Source: Novispirillum itersonii
GTDB taxonomy: Bacteria; Pseudomonadota; Alphaproteobacteria; Rhodospirillales; Rhodospirillaceae
Assembly (NCBI RefSeq): GCF_014205675.1
Contig: NZ_JACIIX010000003.1
Coordinates: 248,001 to 312,000, forward strand
Direction of reading: 5' to 3'
DNA length: 64,000 bases
Shown: positions 1-10,094 of the stretch, piece after piece
How positions within the stretch are numbered: position 1 is the stretch's first letter
Layout of the letters: each line of letters begins with the position of its first letter
Position numbers and translations under genes: made by a program
Notes under the pieces: model-generated
What the model was told of the DNA's origin: nothing
What the model saw: only the letters and a program-made list of their open reading frames with translations
The model's database searches: none

Positions 1-91
1 GCACTTCTGGGCCTTCAATCTGGCCGATGCCTTCATTTCTGTCGGGGCGGCGCTGCTGATTGCAGACAGCTTGTTCCGGCGGGAAAGCTGA
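1..91 (+). CDS. lspA: Lipoprotein signal peptidase II, C-terminal fragment
   Basis: Only the last 29 or so codons are in the window; the gene begins upstream. The visible residues include FNLADAFISVG, which matches the last transmembrane segment of LspA, where the conserved FN-x-AD motif carries the second catalytic aspartate of this membrane aspartyl protease. The enzyme removes the signal peptide from prolipoproteins after diacylglyceryl transfer. The next gene encodes a predicted lipoprotein, so its substrate is made next door. The tail after the membrane segment is short and basic (FRRES), as expected for a cytoplasmic end. The frame closes with TGA at 89-91. Assignment rests on the terminal motif alone but is distinctive. 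Confidence 0.85.
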   Translation, partial: HFWAFNLADAFISVGAALLIADSLFRRES

Positions 92-159
92 AATACAACT
101 GTGCTGTCTGTTTGTCGTTTCCGGCCCGTGCCGGACCGACCGGTTTTGGAGGATGGTTC

Positions 160-720
160 ATGTCTCGTCGGCTGATCGGATCTCTGTGCCTGCTGGTTGC
201 GGCCGGTCTGACCCTGAGCGGGTGCGGTGGCGGGGCGAAGAAGATGCTCGGTCTGGAAAAGCAGACACCCGATGAATTCACCGTGGTGTCGCGGGCGCCG
301 CTGACCGTCCCCCCGGACTTCAAGATGCGTCCGCCGGAACCCGGCGCAACCCGCCCGCAGGAAGGGACCACCGCGGATCAGGCCCGCTCTGCCCTGACCG
401 GCGTCCGTTCTCAGGCCTACGCCCGGGCCGGGATGAGCAGCGGGGAGCAGTTTCTGCTGAAGGAAGCCGGGGCGGGCAGCGCACCGCCGGATATCCGGTC
501 CCTTGTGAACAAGGAAAGCTCGACGCTGGCGGAAGAGGAAAAGAGCTTTACTGACCGTCTGGTGTTCTGGCGGGATCCGGAGCCTGAGGGCACCGTCGTC
601 AACGCAGCGGAAGAGGCGAAGCGCCTGCGGCAGAATCAGGCTCTCGGCAAGTCGGTTTCCTCCGGCGACACCCCGCAGATTGAGCGCCGCCCGCGCGGCA
701 TGCTGGAAGGCATGTTTTAA
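160..720 (+). CDS. DUF3035 lipoprotein (BamF-like)
   Basis: A 186-residue predicted outer-membrane lipoprotein. From the ATG at 160 there is a short basic N-region, a hydrophobic core and a lipobox LSGC with the acylated cysteine at residue 22, followed by a Gly-rich linker. The mature part is hydrophilic and Pro-rich, with PDEFxVVxRAPLxxPPDF near its start, the hallmark of the alphaproteobacterial DUF3035 family. That family has been linked to the BAM outer-membrane assembly complex as BamF; this link is family knowledge, not seen here. The start at 160 is preferred over the in-frame ATG at 112 because GGAGGA lies 6 bases upstream and because only this start puts the signal peptide at the N-terminus. 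A strong terminator follows at 773-807. Confidence 0.8.
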   Translation: MSRRLIGSLCLLVAAGLTLSGCGGGAKKMLGLEKQTPDEFTVVSRAPLTVPPDFKMRPPEPGATRPQEGTTADQARSALTGVRSQAYARAGMSSGEQFLLKEAGAGSAPPDIRSLVNKESSTLAEEEKSFTDRLVFWRDPEPEGTVVNAAEEAKRLRQNQALGKSVSSGDTPQIERRPRGMLEGMF

Positions 721-772
721 GGCCGGATGGGCACAACGCCTTTCTGATGCCACAGTCTTTTCTATGATCATC

Positions 773-807
773 GGGCCGGGGACTGGTATCTCCGGCCCTT
801 TGTTTTT
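773..807 (+). terminator. Rho-independent terminator after the DUF3035 gene
   Basis: A 10-bp stem (773-782 with 789-798, one G-U pair) around a 6-base loop is followed at once by TTTGTTTTTC. It lies 53 bases after the DUF3035 stop and 43 bases before the M16 peptidase start, so it separates the lspA/DUF3035 transcript from the protease pair. Confidence 0.8.
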
Positions 808-849
808 CTCCTGATCACCGTCCGCGACCTATCGAACCGGAATTCCCCG

Positions 850-2367
850 ATGGCCCTCCGTTCTCCTCCCTTTTCCCGTCCGTTTTCACCGGTTGCCCGA
901 CGTGCCGGGGGCCGGGTGTCTTTCGGTCTGCCTGCTTTGGCGGTGTCTCTGCTGGCGTTGATGGCCCCGGCACAGGCCCTGCCCGGGACCGTGGTGCCGC
1001 CGACTCCGATGGTGACGGCGGCGGAGGCCCATCCGCTGTTCGATGCCAAGACCTTCACGCTGGAGAATGGCCTGACGGTGGTGGTGGTGGAAAACCACCG
1101 GGTGCCGGTGGTCAACCAGATGGTGTGGTATAAGGTGGGGGCGGCGGATGAGCCGCCGGGCAAGTCCGGCCTCGCCCATCTGCTGGAACACCTGATGTTC
1201 AAGGGCACGGCGGAGATCCCGCCGGGGGAATTCTCCCGCATCATCGCCCGCAACGGCGGGCAGGATAACGCCTTCACCTCCTCGGATTACACCGCCTACT
1301 ACCAGACCATCGCCGTGGAACATCTGCCGCTGCTGATGAAGATGGAAGCGGACCGGATGCGCAATCTGCGTCTGGACGATGCCACGGTCCTGACCGAACG
1401 CGATGTGGTGGTCGAGGAGCGGTTGAGCCGGGTTGAGAACGAACCCTCCGCCATGCTGGGGGAGCGGGTGGATGCCGCCCTGTGGGGCGTACACCCCTAC
1501 CGCAATCCGGTGATCGGCTGGGCCAACGAGCTGAAGGCCCTGACGCGGGAGGACGCGCTGGAGTTTTACCGCCGCTGGTATGCCCCCAACAACGCCACGC
1601 TGGTGGTGACCGGGGATGTGACAGTCGAGCAGGTTAAAACGCTGGCGGAACAGTATTTTGGTCCGCTGCCGCGCGGGCCGGAGATCACCCGCAGCCGCCC
1701 GCAGGACACCGGGCCGCAGGTACAGGCCGCCTTACAGATGCGTCATCCCCGGGTGGCGCAGCCGGAATGGAGCTGGACCCACCGCGCCCCGGGGGTGACG
1801 ACCGCCACCGACCGCCAGCAGGTGCTGGCCCTTCAGGTGCTGTCGGAAATTCTCGGTGGCGGGCCGGTCAGCCGCCTGTATCGGTCGCTGGTGGTCAAAG
1901 ATAAGCTGGCGGTCGGCGCGGGCAGCCGCTACAGCCCGCTGGCGGTGGATGAGGGGACCTTCACGGTCTACGCCCTGCCGCGTCCCGGGGTTTCTCCCGA
2001 AACCGTCCGCGATGCCGTCAAGGCCCAGATCGCCGCGCTGCTGGCGAACGGGGTGACCGAGCAGGAAGTGCTGGAGGCCCGGCAGCGGATGCGCGCCGGG
2101 GTGCTGTATGCCCGCGATACCCTGCAAGGGGCGTCGCAGGCGATTGGATCCGCCCTGACGGTTGGCTCCACGCTGAATGACATCGAACAGTGGCCCCAGC
2201 AGATCAATACCGTCACTCAGGAACAGGTGATGGAGGCGGCCCGGCTGGTCCTGCGGGAGGAGGGCGGAGTCAGCGCCCTGCTGCTGCCGGAAACGCCGCC
2301 CGCGCCTCCGGCGGCCCCGGCCAGGTCGAAGACCCCCGCCAAGCCCAAGACCGGCGCCAAGCCGTAA
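850..2367 (+). CDS. M16 zinc metalloprotease, catalytic subunit
   Basis: A 505-residue secreted or periplasmic peptidase of the insulinase/pitrilysin (M16, PqqL/processing-peptidase-like) family. The inverted zinc motif HLLEH lies at residues 110-114 and the third ligand glutamate falls about 76 residues later in VVVEERLSR (about residue 189-190), so all metal ligands are present. An N-terminal basic and hydrophobic stretch ending in the A-x-A-like site PAQAL suggests a signal peptide. The C-terminus is a low-complexity Ala/Pro/Lys tail (about residues 475-505). The next gene, 10 bases downstream, is a second M16 protein without the zinc motif; such active/inactive pairs typically form one heterodimer. 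Substrates are unknown. Confidence 0.9.
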   Translation: MALRSPPFSRPFSPVARRAGGRVSFGLPALAVSLLALMAPAQALPGTVVPPTPMVTAAEAHPLFDAKTFTLENGLTVVVVENHRVPVVNQMVWYKVGAADEPPGKSGLAHLLEHLMFKGTAEIPPGEFSRIIARNGGQDNAFTSSDYTAYYQTIAVEHLPLLMKMEADRMRNLRLDDATVLTERDVVVEERLSRVENEPSAMLGERVDAALWGVHPYRNPVIGWANELKALTREDALEFYRRWYAPNNATLVVTGDVTVEQVKTLAEQYFGPLPRGPEITRSRPQDTGPQVQAALQMRHPRVAQPEWSWTHRAPGVTTATDRQQVLALQVLSEILGGGPVSRLYRSLVVKDKLAVGAGSRYSPLAVDEGTFTVYALPRPGVSPETVRDAVKAQIAALLANGVTEQEVLEARQRMRAGVLYARDTLQGASQAIGSALTVGSTLNDIEQWPQQINTVTQEQVMEAARLVLREEGGVSALLLPETPPAPPAAPARSKTPAKPKTGAKP

Positions 2368-2377
2368 CGGAGTAAGA

Positions 2378-3760
2378 ATGATGACGATCGGTCTGTCCCT
2401 GAAAGCAGGGAAACTGTCCGGGCTTGTGGCTGGAGTGGTGATGGGTCTGTGGGCGGCGATGACGCTGTCTGCCTCCGCACAGGCGGTGGAGGCCCAGCGG
2501 GTGATCAGCCCCGGCGGCATCGAGGCGTGGCTGGTGGAGGACCATTCCGTCCCCGTGCTGTCGGTCAGCCTTGGCTTTAAGGCCGGGGGATCGGCCTATG
2601 ATCCTGTGGGGAAGGAAGGGCTGGCGACACTGGTCAGCGGCATGCTGGATGAAGGGGCGGGGGATCTCGACAGTTTCGCCTTCCGCACCCGTCTGGAAAA
2701 CACCGCGATCCATCTGTCCTTTTCCGCATCCCCCAACAGCTTTACCGGCACCCTGAAAACCGTTTCCGACCACCGGATGGAGGCGTTTGAGCTGCTGCGG
2801 CTGGCGCTGACCAAGCCGCGCTTTGATGCGGAGCCGCTGGACCGGGTCCGGCACCAGATTCTGGCCGGGCTGGCGGAAGAAGCCGAAGATCCGGACAGCA
2901 TCGCCGGGGAGGCGCTGGACCGCCTGCTGTTCCCGGGGCATCCCTATTCCCGCCCGGCCAAAGGCACGGTCAAGACGGTCTCGGCCCTGAAAGTCGCCGA
3001 TCTGCGGGCCTTCGTCGCTTCCCGCCTGACCCTTGATGGCCTGAAGGTCGGTGTGTCCGGCGATATCTCCCCGCTGGAACTGGGGCAGATGCTGGATAAG
3101 ACCTTCGGCGCGTTGCCGAAGGTGGCAAACGTCCCCGCCCTCGCCGCTGTTGCGATCCCGGAACAGGGCGGCACCGCGGTGATTGACCGTGATCTGCCGC
3201 AGGCGGTGGCGGTGTTTGCCCAGCCGGGGCTGGATCGCGCCGATCCGGATTTCTATCCGGCCTATGTGGTCAATTACATCCTTGGCGGTGGCGGATTTTC
3301 ATCGCGTCTGATGACCGAGGTCCGTGAAAAGCGCGGGTTGGCCTACTCGGTGTATGCCTATTTTCAGGATCTGGACGGGGCTCCGCTGATTGTCGGCGGT
3401 GTCTCCACCAATGCCGCCCGGGTCGGGGAAAGCCTGTCGGTGATTGCCGGGGAATGGCGGAAAATGGCGGAAAACGGCCCGACGCAGGAAGAGCTGGATG
3501 CGGCAAAATCCTATCTGATCGGATCGTGGCCGCTGCGCTTCACCTCCACCGGATCGGTGGCGGCGATGCTGATGTCGATGCAGATGGATGGCTATCCGCT
3601 GGATCATCTGAAGACCCGGAACGCCAGGGTGGAGGCGGTGACGCTGGAGGATGCCCGCCGCGCTGCCCGCCGCCTGTGGCAGGCGGATCAGCTGAAAACC
3701 GTGGTGGTCGGGCGCCCAAAAGGGGTGACGCCGACCCTGACCGTTCCGACGGCTCCGTAA
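2378..3760 (+). CDS. M16 family protein, non-catalytic partner subunit
   Basis: A 460-residue paralogue of the preceding protease. In place of HxxEH it has GKEGLATLVSGML, so it cannot bind zinc there, while the C-terminal M16 half keeps the Arg/Tyr substrate-binding motif (KRGLAYSVYAYF, near residue 315). This is the arrangement of a catalytically dead beta-like partner. A signal peptide is predicted, with a cleavable ASAQA-type site near residue 35. The start is ATGATG at 2378 with GGAG 5 bases upstream. The first or second ATG could be used; the product differs by one Met. Co-transcription with the upstream gene is near certain from the 10-base spacing. Confidence 0.88.
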   Translation: MMTIGLSLKAGKLSGLVAGVVMGLWAAMTLSASAQAVEAQRVISPGGIEAWLVEDHSVPVLSVSLGFKAGGSAYDPVGKEGLATLVSGMLDEGAGDLDSFAFRTRLENTAIHLSFSASPNSFTGTLKTVSDHRMEAFELLRLALTKPRFDAEPLDRVRHQILAGLAEEAEDPDSIAGEALDRLLFPGHPYSRPAKGTVKTVSALKVADLRAFVASRLTLDGLKVGVSGDISPLELGQMLDKTFGALPKVANVPALAAVAIPEQGGTAVIDRDLPQAVAVFAQPGLDRADPDFYPAYVVNYILGGGGFSSRLMTEVREKRGLAYSVYAYFQDLDGAPLIVGGVSTNAARVGESLSVIAGEWRKMAENGPTQEELDAAKSYLIGSWPLRFTSTGSVAAMLMSMQMDGYPLDHLKTRNARVEAVTLEDARRAARRLWQADQLKTVVVGRPKGVTPTLTVPTAP

Positions 3761-3785
3761 CGGTCGGCTCGTTATGGTTCAACAG

Positions 3786-3826
3786 TGGCCTCCCCCGGTC
3801 CCGGACCGGAGGAGGCCATTCTGTTT
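3786..3826 (+). terminator. Probable terminator of the M16 pair
   Basis: A hairpin with arms TGGCCTCC/GGAGGCCA and inner CCGGTCC/GGACCGG (3786-3818) is followed by TTCTGTTT. The T-tract is weak, so termination may be partial. It stands 25 bases past the stop of the second M16 gene. Confidence 0.55.
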
Positions 3827-3844
3827 AAAGGGGACGGATCGGCC

Positions 3845-3914
3845 TGATGCCGTGTGTCTGATTCCGTGTGCCAGATTCCGTGTGCCAGATTCCGTGTGCC
3901 AGATTCCGTGTGAA
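3845..3914. repeat. 14-bp tandem repeat, about five copies
   Basis: Units of the form AGATTCCGTGTGCC run head to tail. Units at 3873 and 3887 are identical; the one at 3859 differs in its first base, the one at 3845 at a few positions, and the last (3901) ends in AA instead of CC. It fills most of the 325-base gap between the M16 genes and pgi. No gene is seen in the gap; the rest holds the hairpin at 3786 and the unmarked leader of pgi. Confidence 0.9.
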
Positions 3915-4085
3915 GGTTGTGGGTAACCCCGGAGTCGCATCGCGCCGCCCGTTGACCTTACCGCAGGAACGGTTACGCTGATGGATGATACCTCAGGGGG
4001 ATATCTCCCTCCGGCCTGTCTGTTCCGGGTCTGTTGATCCCGGAGAGAAGCGCGCGGACGGCCCCCGTTCCTTATTGGGTGCCGC

Positions 4086-5738
4086 ATGTCGCTGCTTACC
4101 ACGTCCCCGGCTGATGCCCGTCTGCGGGCCCATGCCGCGGAAACCGCTTCCCTGCATCTGCGCGATCTGTTCGATACGGATCCGGACCGGTTCCGGCGGT
4201 TTTCCCGCCAGCCGGGCGGTGATCTGTCCGGGCTGGTGGTGGATTTCTCCAAGACCCGCCTGACCGATGAGACGCTGGCCCTGCTGACCGATCTGGTCCG
4301 CGACCGGCAGGTGGAAGCGGCGCGGGACCGGATGTTTGCCGCCGACCGCATCAACTGTAGCGAACGCCGGGCGGTGCTGCATGTCGCCCTGCGCAACCGC
4401 AGCAACCGGCCGGTCCTGCTGGATGGCCATGATGTGATGCCGGACGTCAACCGCGTCCTCGGCAAGATGAAGCGGTTTGTCGATGCCGTGCGCGAAGGCA
4501 TCTGGCGCGGGGCCTCCGGCCAGCCGATTGAGACGGTGGTCAATATCGGTATCGGCGGCTCCGACCTTGGGCCGCGGATGGTGACGGAGGCGCTGACTCC
4601 CTACCACCGTCACGATCTGACCGTCCGCTTTGTCTCCAACGTCGATGCCAGCGACATGATGGAGACCCTGAAGCAGTGCCGCCCCGATACCACCCTGTTC
4701 ATTGTGGCGTCGAAGACCTTCACTACGCAGGAAACCCTGACCAATGCCCACACCGCCCGCCGTTGGCTGGTGGAGCATCTGGGCGAAGAGGCGGTGGCCA
4801 ACCATTTCGTTGCGCTGTCGACCAATGAGAAGGAGGTCTCGGCCTTCGGGATCAATCCGGCGCATATGTTTGAATTCTGGGACTGGGTCGGCGGTCGCTA
4901 TTCGCTGTGGTCGGCAATCGGTCTGCCGATTGCGCTGGCAGTGGGCTTTGAGCGGTTCGAGGAACTGCTGGCCGGGGCGCATGCCATGGACGAGCATTTC
5001 CGCACCGCCCCGCTGCACGACAACCTGCCGATGCTGCTGGGGATGGTCGGGGTGTGGCACACCACCTACCTCGGGGCTCCGGCGCAGGCGATTCTGCCCT
5101 ATGATCAGTACCTTGACCGTCTTGCGGCCCACCTTCAGCAGGTGGATATGGAATCCAACGGCAAGGGCGTGACGGTGGATGGCCAGCGGGTGGAGTATAC
5201 CACCGGCCCGATCCTGTTCGGGCAGGCCGGGACCAACGGTCAGCACAGCTTCTATCAGCTGATCCATCAAGGCAGCTGGCTGATCCCCTGCGACTTTATT
5301 GCCGCCGCCACCAGCCATAATCCGGTCGGGGACCATCACGCCAAGCTGCTGTCCAACTTCTTCGCCCAGTCGGAAGCCCTGATGCGGGGTAAAACCGCCG
5401 GGGAAGCCCGGGCTGAACTGGTGGCGGAGGGCCGTTCCGAAGCCGAAATCGAAAAACTTCTGCCGCACAAGCAGTTCCCCGGAGACCGGCCCAGCACCTC
5501 GATCCTGTTGCCGCAGCTGACGCCGTTCACCCTTGGGGCTCTGGTGGCGCTGTATGAACACCGGATTTTCGTGCAGGGGGTGATCTGGGGCATCAACAGC
5601 TTTGACCAGTGGGGGGTGGAACTGGGCAAGCAGCTGGCCAAGCAGATTCTGCCGGAGTTGACCGGCGAGGGCGAGGTGTCGTCGCATGACTCCTCCACCA
5701 ACGGGTTGATCAACGCCTACAAACGCCTGCGGCAATAA
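4086..5738 (+). CDS. pgi: Glucose-6-phosphate isomerase
   Basis: A 550-residue cytoplasmic enzyme interconverting glucose 6-phosphate and fructose 6-phosphate. Length is typical for the bacterial long form. Visible signatures include [12 protein letters not shown] (phosphate binding), the SIS-type sugar-binding core, [14 protein letters not shown] with the catalytic region, and [12 protein letters not shown] near the C-terminus. The ATG at 4086 lacks a strong Shine-Dalgarno sequence (only a G-rich stretch about 8 bases upstream). It stands alone between a repeat-containing gap and mutL (48 bases). With gpmI and pckG in this window it belongs to the glycolytic/gluconeogenic set. Confidence 0.97.
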   Translation: MSLLTTSPADARLRAHAAETASLHLRDLFDTDPDRFRRFSRQPGGDLSGLVVDFSKTRLTDETLALLTDLVRDRQVEAARDRMFAADRINCSERRAVLHVALRNRSNRPVLLDGHDVMPDVNRVLGKMKRFVDAVREGIWRGASGQPIETVVNIGIGGSDLGPRMVTEALTPYHRHDLTVRFVSNVDASDMMETLKQCRPDTTLFIVASKTFTTQETLTNAHTARRWLVEHLGEEAVANHFVALSTNEKEVSAFGINPAHMFEFWDWVGGRYSLWSAIGLPIALAVGFERFEELLAGAHAMDEHFRTAPLHDNLPMLLGMVGVWHTTYLGAPAQAILPYDQYLDRLAAHLQQVDMESNGKGVTVDGQRVEYTTGPILFGQAGTNGQHSFYQLIHQGSWLIPCDFIAAATSHNPVGDHHAKLLSNFFAQSEALMRGKTAGEARAELVAEGRSEAEIEKLLPHKQFPGDRPSTSILLPQLTPFTLGALVALYEHRIFVQGVIWGINSFDQWGVELGKQLAKQILPELTGEGEVSSHDSSTNGLINAYKRLRQ

Positions 5739-5786
5739 GGTACAGTCGGGCGGGGTGCTCCTGCCCTGATCCGCGAGACTGTTCCG

Positions 5787-7655
5787 ATGACCATCCGTCT
5801 GCTGCCCCCGACCCTGATCAACCGCATCGCTGCGGGTGAGGTGGTGGAGCGCCCGGCTTCTGCGGTGAAGGAGCTGGTGGAAAATGCCGTCGATGCCGGG
5901 GCCCGCCGGATTGACGTGACGATGGTGGATGGCGGCAAGGCGGCGATTATCGTCACCGATGATGGCCGGGGCATGACCCCGGCGGAGATGGAGCTGGCGG
6001 TGGAACGCCATGCCACCTCCAAGCTGCCGGACGATGACCTGTTCAATATCGGCTTTCTCGGCTTCCGGGGCGAGGCGCTGCCCTCGATCGGATCGGTGGC
6101 GCGCCTGACCCTGACCAGCCGCCCGGCCGGGCAGGACAGTGCCTGGAGCCTGCTGATTGAAGGCGGCCTGAAAGGCGCACCGGAACCGGCGGCGCATCCG
6201 TTTGGCACCCGGATCGAGGTCCGGGATCTGTTCTATGCCACCCCGGCCCGCCTGAAATTCCTGAAAGCGTCCCGCACCGAATATCAGCACGCCGAGGATG
6301 TGATCCAGCGGCTGGCGATGGCCCACCCGGATGTCAGCTTCACCCTGACCGGGGAGTCCCGCACCACCCTGCGCCTGAACGCGGCGCAGGGGGACCTGTT
6401 TGATGCGCGGCTGAAACGGCTGGCCGATGTGCTGGGACGGGAGTTCTCCGACAACGCGGTGCTGCTGAATGCCGAGCGGGAGGGCGTGCGCCTGTCCGGG
6501 CATGTCGGCCTGCCCACCTTCAACCGGGGCAATGCCCAGCACCAGTACCTGTTCGTCAATGGCCGCCCGGTGAAGGACCGCCTGCTGACTGGGGCGGTGC
6601 GCGGGGCCTATCAGGATTTTCTGGCCCATGACCGCCACGCAGTGGTGGCCCTGTATCTGGATCTGCCGCCGTCGGATGTGGATGTGAACGTGCACCCGGC
6701 CAAAGCTGAGGTCCGCTTCCGTGATCCGGGACTGGTGCGCGGGCTGATTGTCGGGGCGATCCGCCATGCCCTGAACGAGGCCGGGCACCGGGCTTCTTCC
6801 ACGGTGGCGGCGCAGGCGCTGGGGGCACTGTTGCCGCAGGGGGACGCTGCCGTCACCCGCCCGGCCCTGCCGTTCACCGGGTCATTGTGGAACCGTCCGG
6901 CTCCGCCGCCGGCGGCGGTCCGCGATGCCGCCTTTCAGTCCCAGTCGCCCGGCTGGGGGGCGGCCACCCTGCCTTCTGATGGTTTCAGCGAGCGGATGGC
7001 CCCGGGATCTTACACCGCGGCCCCCTTTGCCCGGGCGGTGGAAACACCGGTTGATCCGGCCGATGAGGCCGCCCGCTATCCGCTGGGGGTGGCGCGGGGG
7101 CAGGTTCACAACACCTATATCGTGGCGCAGACGGCGGATGGTCTTGTGATTGTTGACCAGCACGCCGCCCACGAGCGGCTGGTCTATGAACGGATGAAGG
7201 AGGCGCTGGCCTCCGGCGGAATCCGGCGGCAGATGTTGCTGATCCCGGAAGTGGTGGAGCTGGATTCCGCTGCCGCTGACCGGCTGGTGGCCAAGGCGGC
7301 GGATCTGGCCGCTCTCGGGCTGGTGATTGAAGGCTTTGGCGACGGCGCGGTGGTGGTGCGGGAGATTCCGTCGCTGCTGGGCGATACCGATGTGCAGGGG
7401 CTGATCCGCGATCTGGCCGATGATCTGGCCGAAACCGATCAGGCGCTGGCCCTTCAGGACCGGCTGGCCGATGTCTGCGGCACCATGGCCTGTCATGGCA
7501 GTGTGCGGGCCGGGCGGGTCCTGTCCGCCCCCGAAATGAATGCTTTGCTGCGGCAGATGGAGGTGACCCCCCATTCCGGTCAGTGCAATCATGGCCGCCC
7601 CACCTATGTGGAGCTGAAGCTGAAGGATATTGAAAAGCTGTTCGGGCGGCGCTGA
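5787..7655 (+). CDS. mutL: DNA mismatch repair protein MutL, endonuclease type
   Basis: A 622-residue MutL. The N-terminal GHKL ATPase shows [29 protein letters not shown] and GFRGEAL. The C-terminal dimerisation domain carries [12 protein letters not shown] starting at residue 457, which fits the DQHA-x2-E-x4-E metal-binding nuclease motif, along with CHGSVRAG and CNHGRPT. This indicates a nicking MutL as in organisms without MutH, rather than the E. coli type. A Pro/Ala-rich linker lies between about residues 335 and 420. The stop overlaps the start of the next gene by one base (TGATG at 7653-7657), so the two are translationally coupled. Confidence 0.96.
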   Translation: MTIRLLPPTLINRIAAGEVVERPASAVKELVENAVDAGARRIDVTMVDGGKAAIIVTDDGRGMTPAEMELAVERHATSKLPDDDLFNIGFLGFRGEALPSIGSVARLTLTSRPAGQDSAWSLLIEGGLKGAPEPAAHPFGTRIEVRDLFYATPARLKFLKASRTEYQHAEDVIQRLAMAHPDVSFTLTGESRTTLRLNAAQGDLFDARLKRLADVLGREFSDNAVLLNAEREGVRLSGHVGLPTFNRGNAQHQYLFVNGRPVKDRLLTGAVRGAYQDFLAHDRHAVVALYLDLPPSDVDVNVHPAKAEVRFRDPGLVRGLIVGAIRHALNEAGHRASSTVAAQALGALLPQGDAAVTRPALPFTGSLWNRPAPPPAAVRDAAFQSQSPGWGAATLPSDGFSERMAPGSYTAAPFARAVETPVDPADEAARYPLGVARGQVHNTYIVAQTADGLVIVDQHAAHERLVYERMKEALASGGIRRQMLLIPEVVELDSAAADRLVAKAADLAALGLVIEGFGDGAVVVREIPSLLGDTDVQGLIRDLADDLAETDQALALQDRLADVCGTMACHGSVRAGRVLSAPEMNALLRQMEVTPHSGQCNHGRPTYVELKLKDIEKLFGRR

Positions 7656-8455
7656 TGCTGATCGAGTGGCTGAAACACACCCTGATCCGCTGCCCGGCAG
7701 CCCTGAAAGACGCCGGGGTTCTCTATGATCTGATCGCGCTGGAAAGCCGGGCGCACCGCCTGCGGCGGGCGTGGCAGCCGCATCATGAAACCTGCCGTCA
7801 TCTGATAACCGCGTGGGCGGAGCAGACTCCGGGCCGTGACTGCGCGGTGATTCTCGGATCCGGCCTGTTGTTGGAAATCCCGCTGGAAGTCCTGACCCGG
7901 ACGTTCCGCCGGGTGGTGCTGGTCGATCTGTTCCATATGCCGTCGGTGCGGCGGGCGGTTCGGTCTTTCCCCGGAGTCGAGCTGTGTGAAACCGACCTGA
8001 CCGGGTGTCTGGACCGGATGGCGGAGACGGCGGCCCGGGGCAGCCTGCCGGACCCGCAGGCGGTTTTTCCACAGGCGGTGGAGGCCGATCTGGTGATTTC
8101 CGCCAATTGTCTCAGTCAGTTATCGCTGCGTCCGGCGGTGGTGGCGTGGCACGGCGGCGCTTTGATCCCGGACCGGATCCGCCAGTGGGAGGCGCAGGTG
8201 ATCGCCGCGCATCTGACGGCCCTTCAGGCGTTGCCGGGGCGGGTCGGCCTGATCTGTGATACCGCCCGCATCGGGACGCATATCCGCACCGGGGCGGTGC
8301 AGGAACGGTATGATCTGGTGCATGGGGTGGCTTTGCCCGCTTTTGCGCAGGCTCCGCTGCATTGGGACTGGCAGGTGGCCCCGGCCGGGGAAGACCACCG
8401 CCAGATCCGTTACCACCACACGATGACCGGAGGGCTGCTGGCATCAGGGGGCTGA
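7655..8455 (+). CDS. Conserved protein with methyltransferase-like Rossmann fold
   Basis: 266 residues with no signal peptide. The central part reads like a class I SAM-dependent methyltransferase: ILGSGLLLEIPL (glycine-rich nucleotide loop), then VVLVDLFHMPSVRRA (acidic end of strand 2) and later ADLVISANCLSQL (strand 4). The first glycine motif is short of the usual GxGxG, so activity is uncertain. It is coupled to mutL by a one-base overlap. I infer a cytoplasmic enzyme, perhaps vestigial, and cannot name a substrate. It ends 16 bases before the convergent htpX gene with no obvious terminator between them. Confidence 0.7.
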   Translation: MLIEWLKHTLIRCPAALKDAGVLYDLIALESRAHRLRRAWQPHHETCRHLITAWAEQTPGRDCAVILGSGLLLEIPLEVLTRTFRRVVLVDLFHMPSVRRAVRSFPGVELCETDLTGCLDRMAETAARGSLPDPQAVFPQAVEADLVISANCLSQLSLRPAVVAWHGGALIPDRIRQWEAQVIAAHLTALQALPGRVGLICDTARIGTHIRTGAVQERYDLVHGVALPAFAQAPLHWDWQVAPAGEDHRQIRYHHTMTGGLLASGG

Positions 8456-8471
8456 CTTATCCTCCAGATAA

Positions 8472-9425
8472 TTATCCCCACGGCCCTTTCCGGGGCGGGG
8501 AGGCCGGGGGCTGCCCCCACGGGCTGCGCGGCTGGGCAAACCCGGCGCTGCCACCGCCCCGGATGCCCATCTCCGCCGCCAGCGTTTCCAGCGCGGCAAT
8601 GCGGTTGCGGGTGTTGGGATGGGTGGAGAACAGGTTATCCCGAACTCCGCCGTGCAGCGGGTTGATGATGAACATATGGGCGGTGGCCGGATTCCGCTCC
8701 GCCGCGCTGTTGTAGGTGGCGTGCGCCCCCTGTTCCAGCTTGGCCAGCGCCGAGGCCAACGCCAGCGGATTGCCGCAGATCTGGGCCCCCAGACGGTCCG
8801 CCTCGTATTCGCGCCCACGGGAGATTCCCATCTGCACCAGCATGGCCGCCAGCGGGGCAACGATCATCATCACCAGACTGCCGATCATGCCGAGTGGATT
8901 GCTGTTGCCGTTCTCGTCATTGCTGCGGGTGGCGGAGAACAGGAAGGCGAAGTTCCCCAGCATGGAGATTGCCCCGGCCAGCGTGGCGGTGATGGTCATG
9001 ATCAGGGTGTCACGGTTGCGCACATGGGCCAGTTCATGCGCCATCACCCCGGCGACTTCCTCGCCGTTCAGGCGGTTGAGCAGGCCGGTGGTGGCGGCAA
9101 CGGCGGCGTGCTGCGGATCCCGGCCGGTGGCAAAGGCGTTCGGCTGATCCGACTCGATGATATAGACCTTGGGCATCGGCATATTGGCCCGGCGGGCCAG
9201 TTCGGCGACGATGCCGTAGAAATTCGGCGCCTCCTGCGGGCCGACCTCCTGCGCGCCGTACATCGACAGCACCATGCGGTCAGAATTCCAGTAGGCAAAC
9301 AGGTTCATCGCCACGGCTGCACCAAAGGCGATCAGCGTGCCGCCGGGGCCGCCGATCAGGTACCCGACGGTCAGGAACAGGGCAGTCATCGCCGCCAGCA
9401 GCAGGGCCGTCCGCGCAAAGCGCAT
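8472..9425 (-). CDS. htpX: Membrane-bound zinc protease HtpX (M48B)
   Basis: A 317-residue inner-membrane metalloprotease for quality control of membrane proteins. Two hydrophobic segments open the protein, then [18 protein letters not shown], then the zinc motif HELAH at residues 130-134, two further membrane segments and the conserved region [13 protein letters not shown], which supplies the third ligand. The C-terminus is a Gly/Pro-rich extension. GGAGGA stands 8 bases before the start. It is convergent with the preceding gene and divergent from the SDH assembly factor; the htpX/DUF1674 neighbourhood is, as far as I recall, common in alphaproteobacteria. Confidence 0.95.
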   Translation of the reverse strand: MRFARTALLLAAMTALFLTVGYLIGGPGGTLIAFGAAVAMNLFAYWNSDRMVLSMYGAQEVGPQEAPNFYGIVAELARRANMPMPKVYIIESDQPNAFATGRDPQHAAVAATTGLLNRLNGEEVAGVMAHELAHVRNRDTLIMTITATLAGAISMLGNFAFLFSATRSNDENGNSNPLGMIGSLVMMIVAPLAAMLVQMGISRGREYEADRLGAQICGNPLALASALAKLEQGAHATYNSAAERNPATAHMFIINPLHGGVRDNLFSTHPNTRNRIAALETLAAEMGIRGGGSAGFAQPRSPWGQPPASPPRKGPWG

Positions 9426-9656
9426 CGGGAAATCCTCCAGTCCGTGTCCGGCTGACGGTGCCCGGCCGCTGCACCGGACGGCAGGCGGCGGGGCGGGGCG
9501 GGAAAAACCACTTGTGCCCGGCCCCTGAGTGTATAGGTAAACAGCAGAAGACAGCCGTCAAGAGGGGATCCGTCTCATTCGCGAATATCACGCTGAGGAA
9601 GGGGACACCCGCTGACGGTCTGGATGCATCTTTGGCTGAAGCCTGTGGAGAACATG

Positions 9657-9881
9657 ATGGATAATTCTGAAACGACTCCGGCACATTCTGTGGATAACTC
9701 TGTGGAGATCCATGGGGCTGAGCCGATGGATAAGCCTGTTGAAAACAGTGTGGAGAGCGGTGAGAAAGCAGCGGAAGACTCAGAAAATAATAAACACGAT
9801 CAGGAGATTGGTGGACCAAAAGGCCCTGAGCCGACCCGTTTTGGCGATTGGGAGCGGAACGGACGGTGCAGTGACTTTTAA
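9657..9881 (+). CDS. DUF1674 protein, succinate dehydrogenase assembly factor 4 family
   Basis: A small protein of about 74 residues. Its C-terminus reads EIGGPKGPEPTRFGDWE then RNGRCSDF, the signature of DUF1674 (SDHAF4), which binds the flavinylated SdhA subunit and helps complex II assembly. The N-terminal half is acidic, low in complexity and imperfectly repeated (DNSVE, ENSVE). The ATG at 9657 has TGGAG 6 bases upstream; the ATGs at 9654 and 9624 are alternatives. Unlike most of the window the first half is AT-richer. No succinate dehydrogenase genes are in the window. Confidence 0.85.
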   Translation: MDNSETTPAHSVDNSVEIHGAEPMDKPVENSVESGEKAAEDSENNKHDQEIGGPKGPEPTRFGDWERNGRCSDF

Positions 9882-10094
9882 TGCTGTTGAGGATTTCCGG
9901 ACGGGGGTCTGCGGGGGCTGGGGGTGAGTGGGGAAAAGGGTCCATTCTCCACAGAAGAAACCCGTGGAGGATTGCCACCGGGGTCGGGATAACCGCCTCG
10001 CAGACTCCTAAAGTGTTCTTGTATTGTTCTCTTTCCCCTTATAGGGTTTCCGGTAGGAGCCAGCAGGCGAGTCAGCATGTCATGAGAGTTTCCG
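9882..10094. other. Intergenic region without gene
   Basis: 213 bases between the SDH assembly factor and the nuclease gene. It is G-rich at first and then runs into TTGTATTGTTCTCTTT before the next start. A TTCTCCACA nonamer lies at 9945-9953. I see no coding frame or terminator. Confidence 0.5.

Noticed and set aside
3993-6788. 931-residue minus-strand open frame
   Set aside because: Antisense to pgi and mutL; it is His/Gln/Arg-rich with no family motif. High-GC codon bias produces long shadow frames.
9280-9978. 232-residue minus-strand open frame
   Set aside because: It would start in the SDH assembly gene and end in htpX in another frame; no family features.
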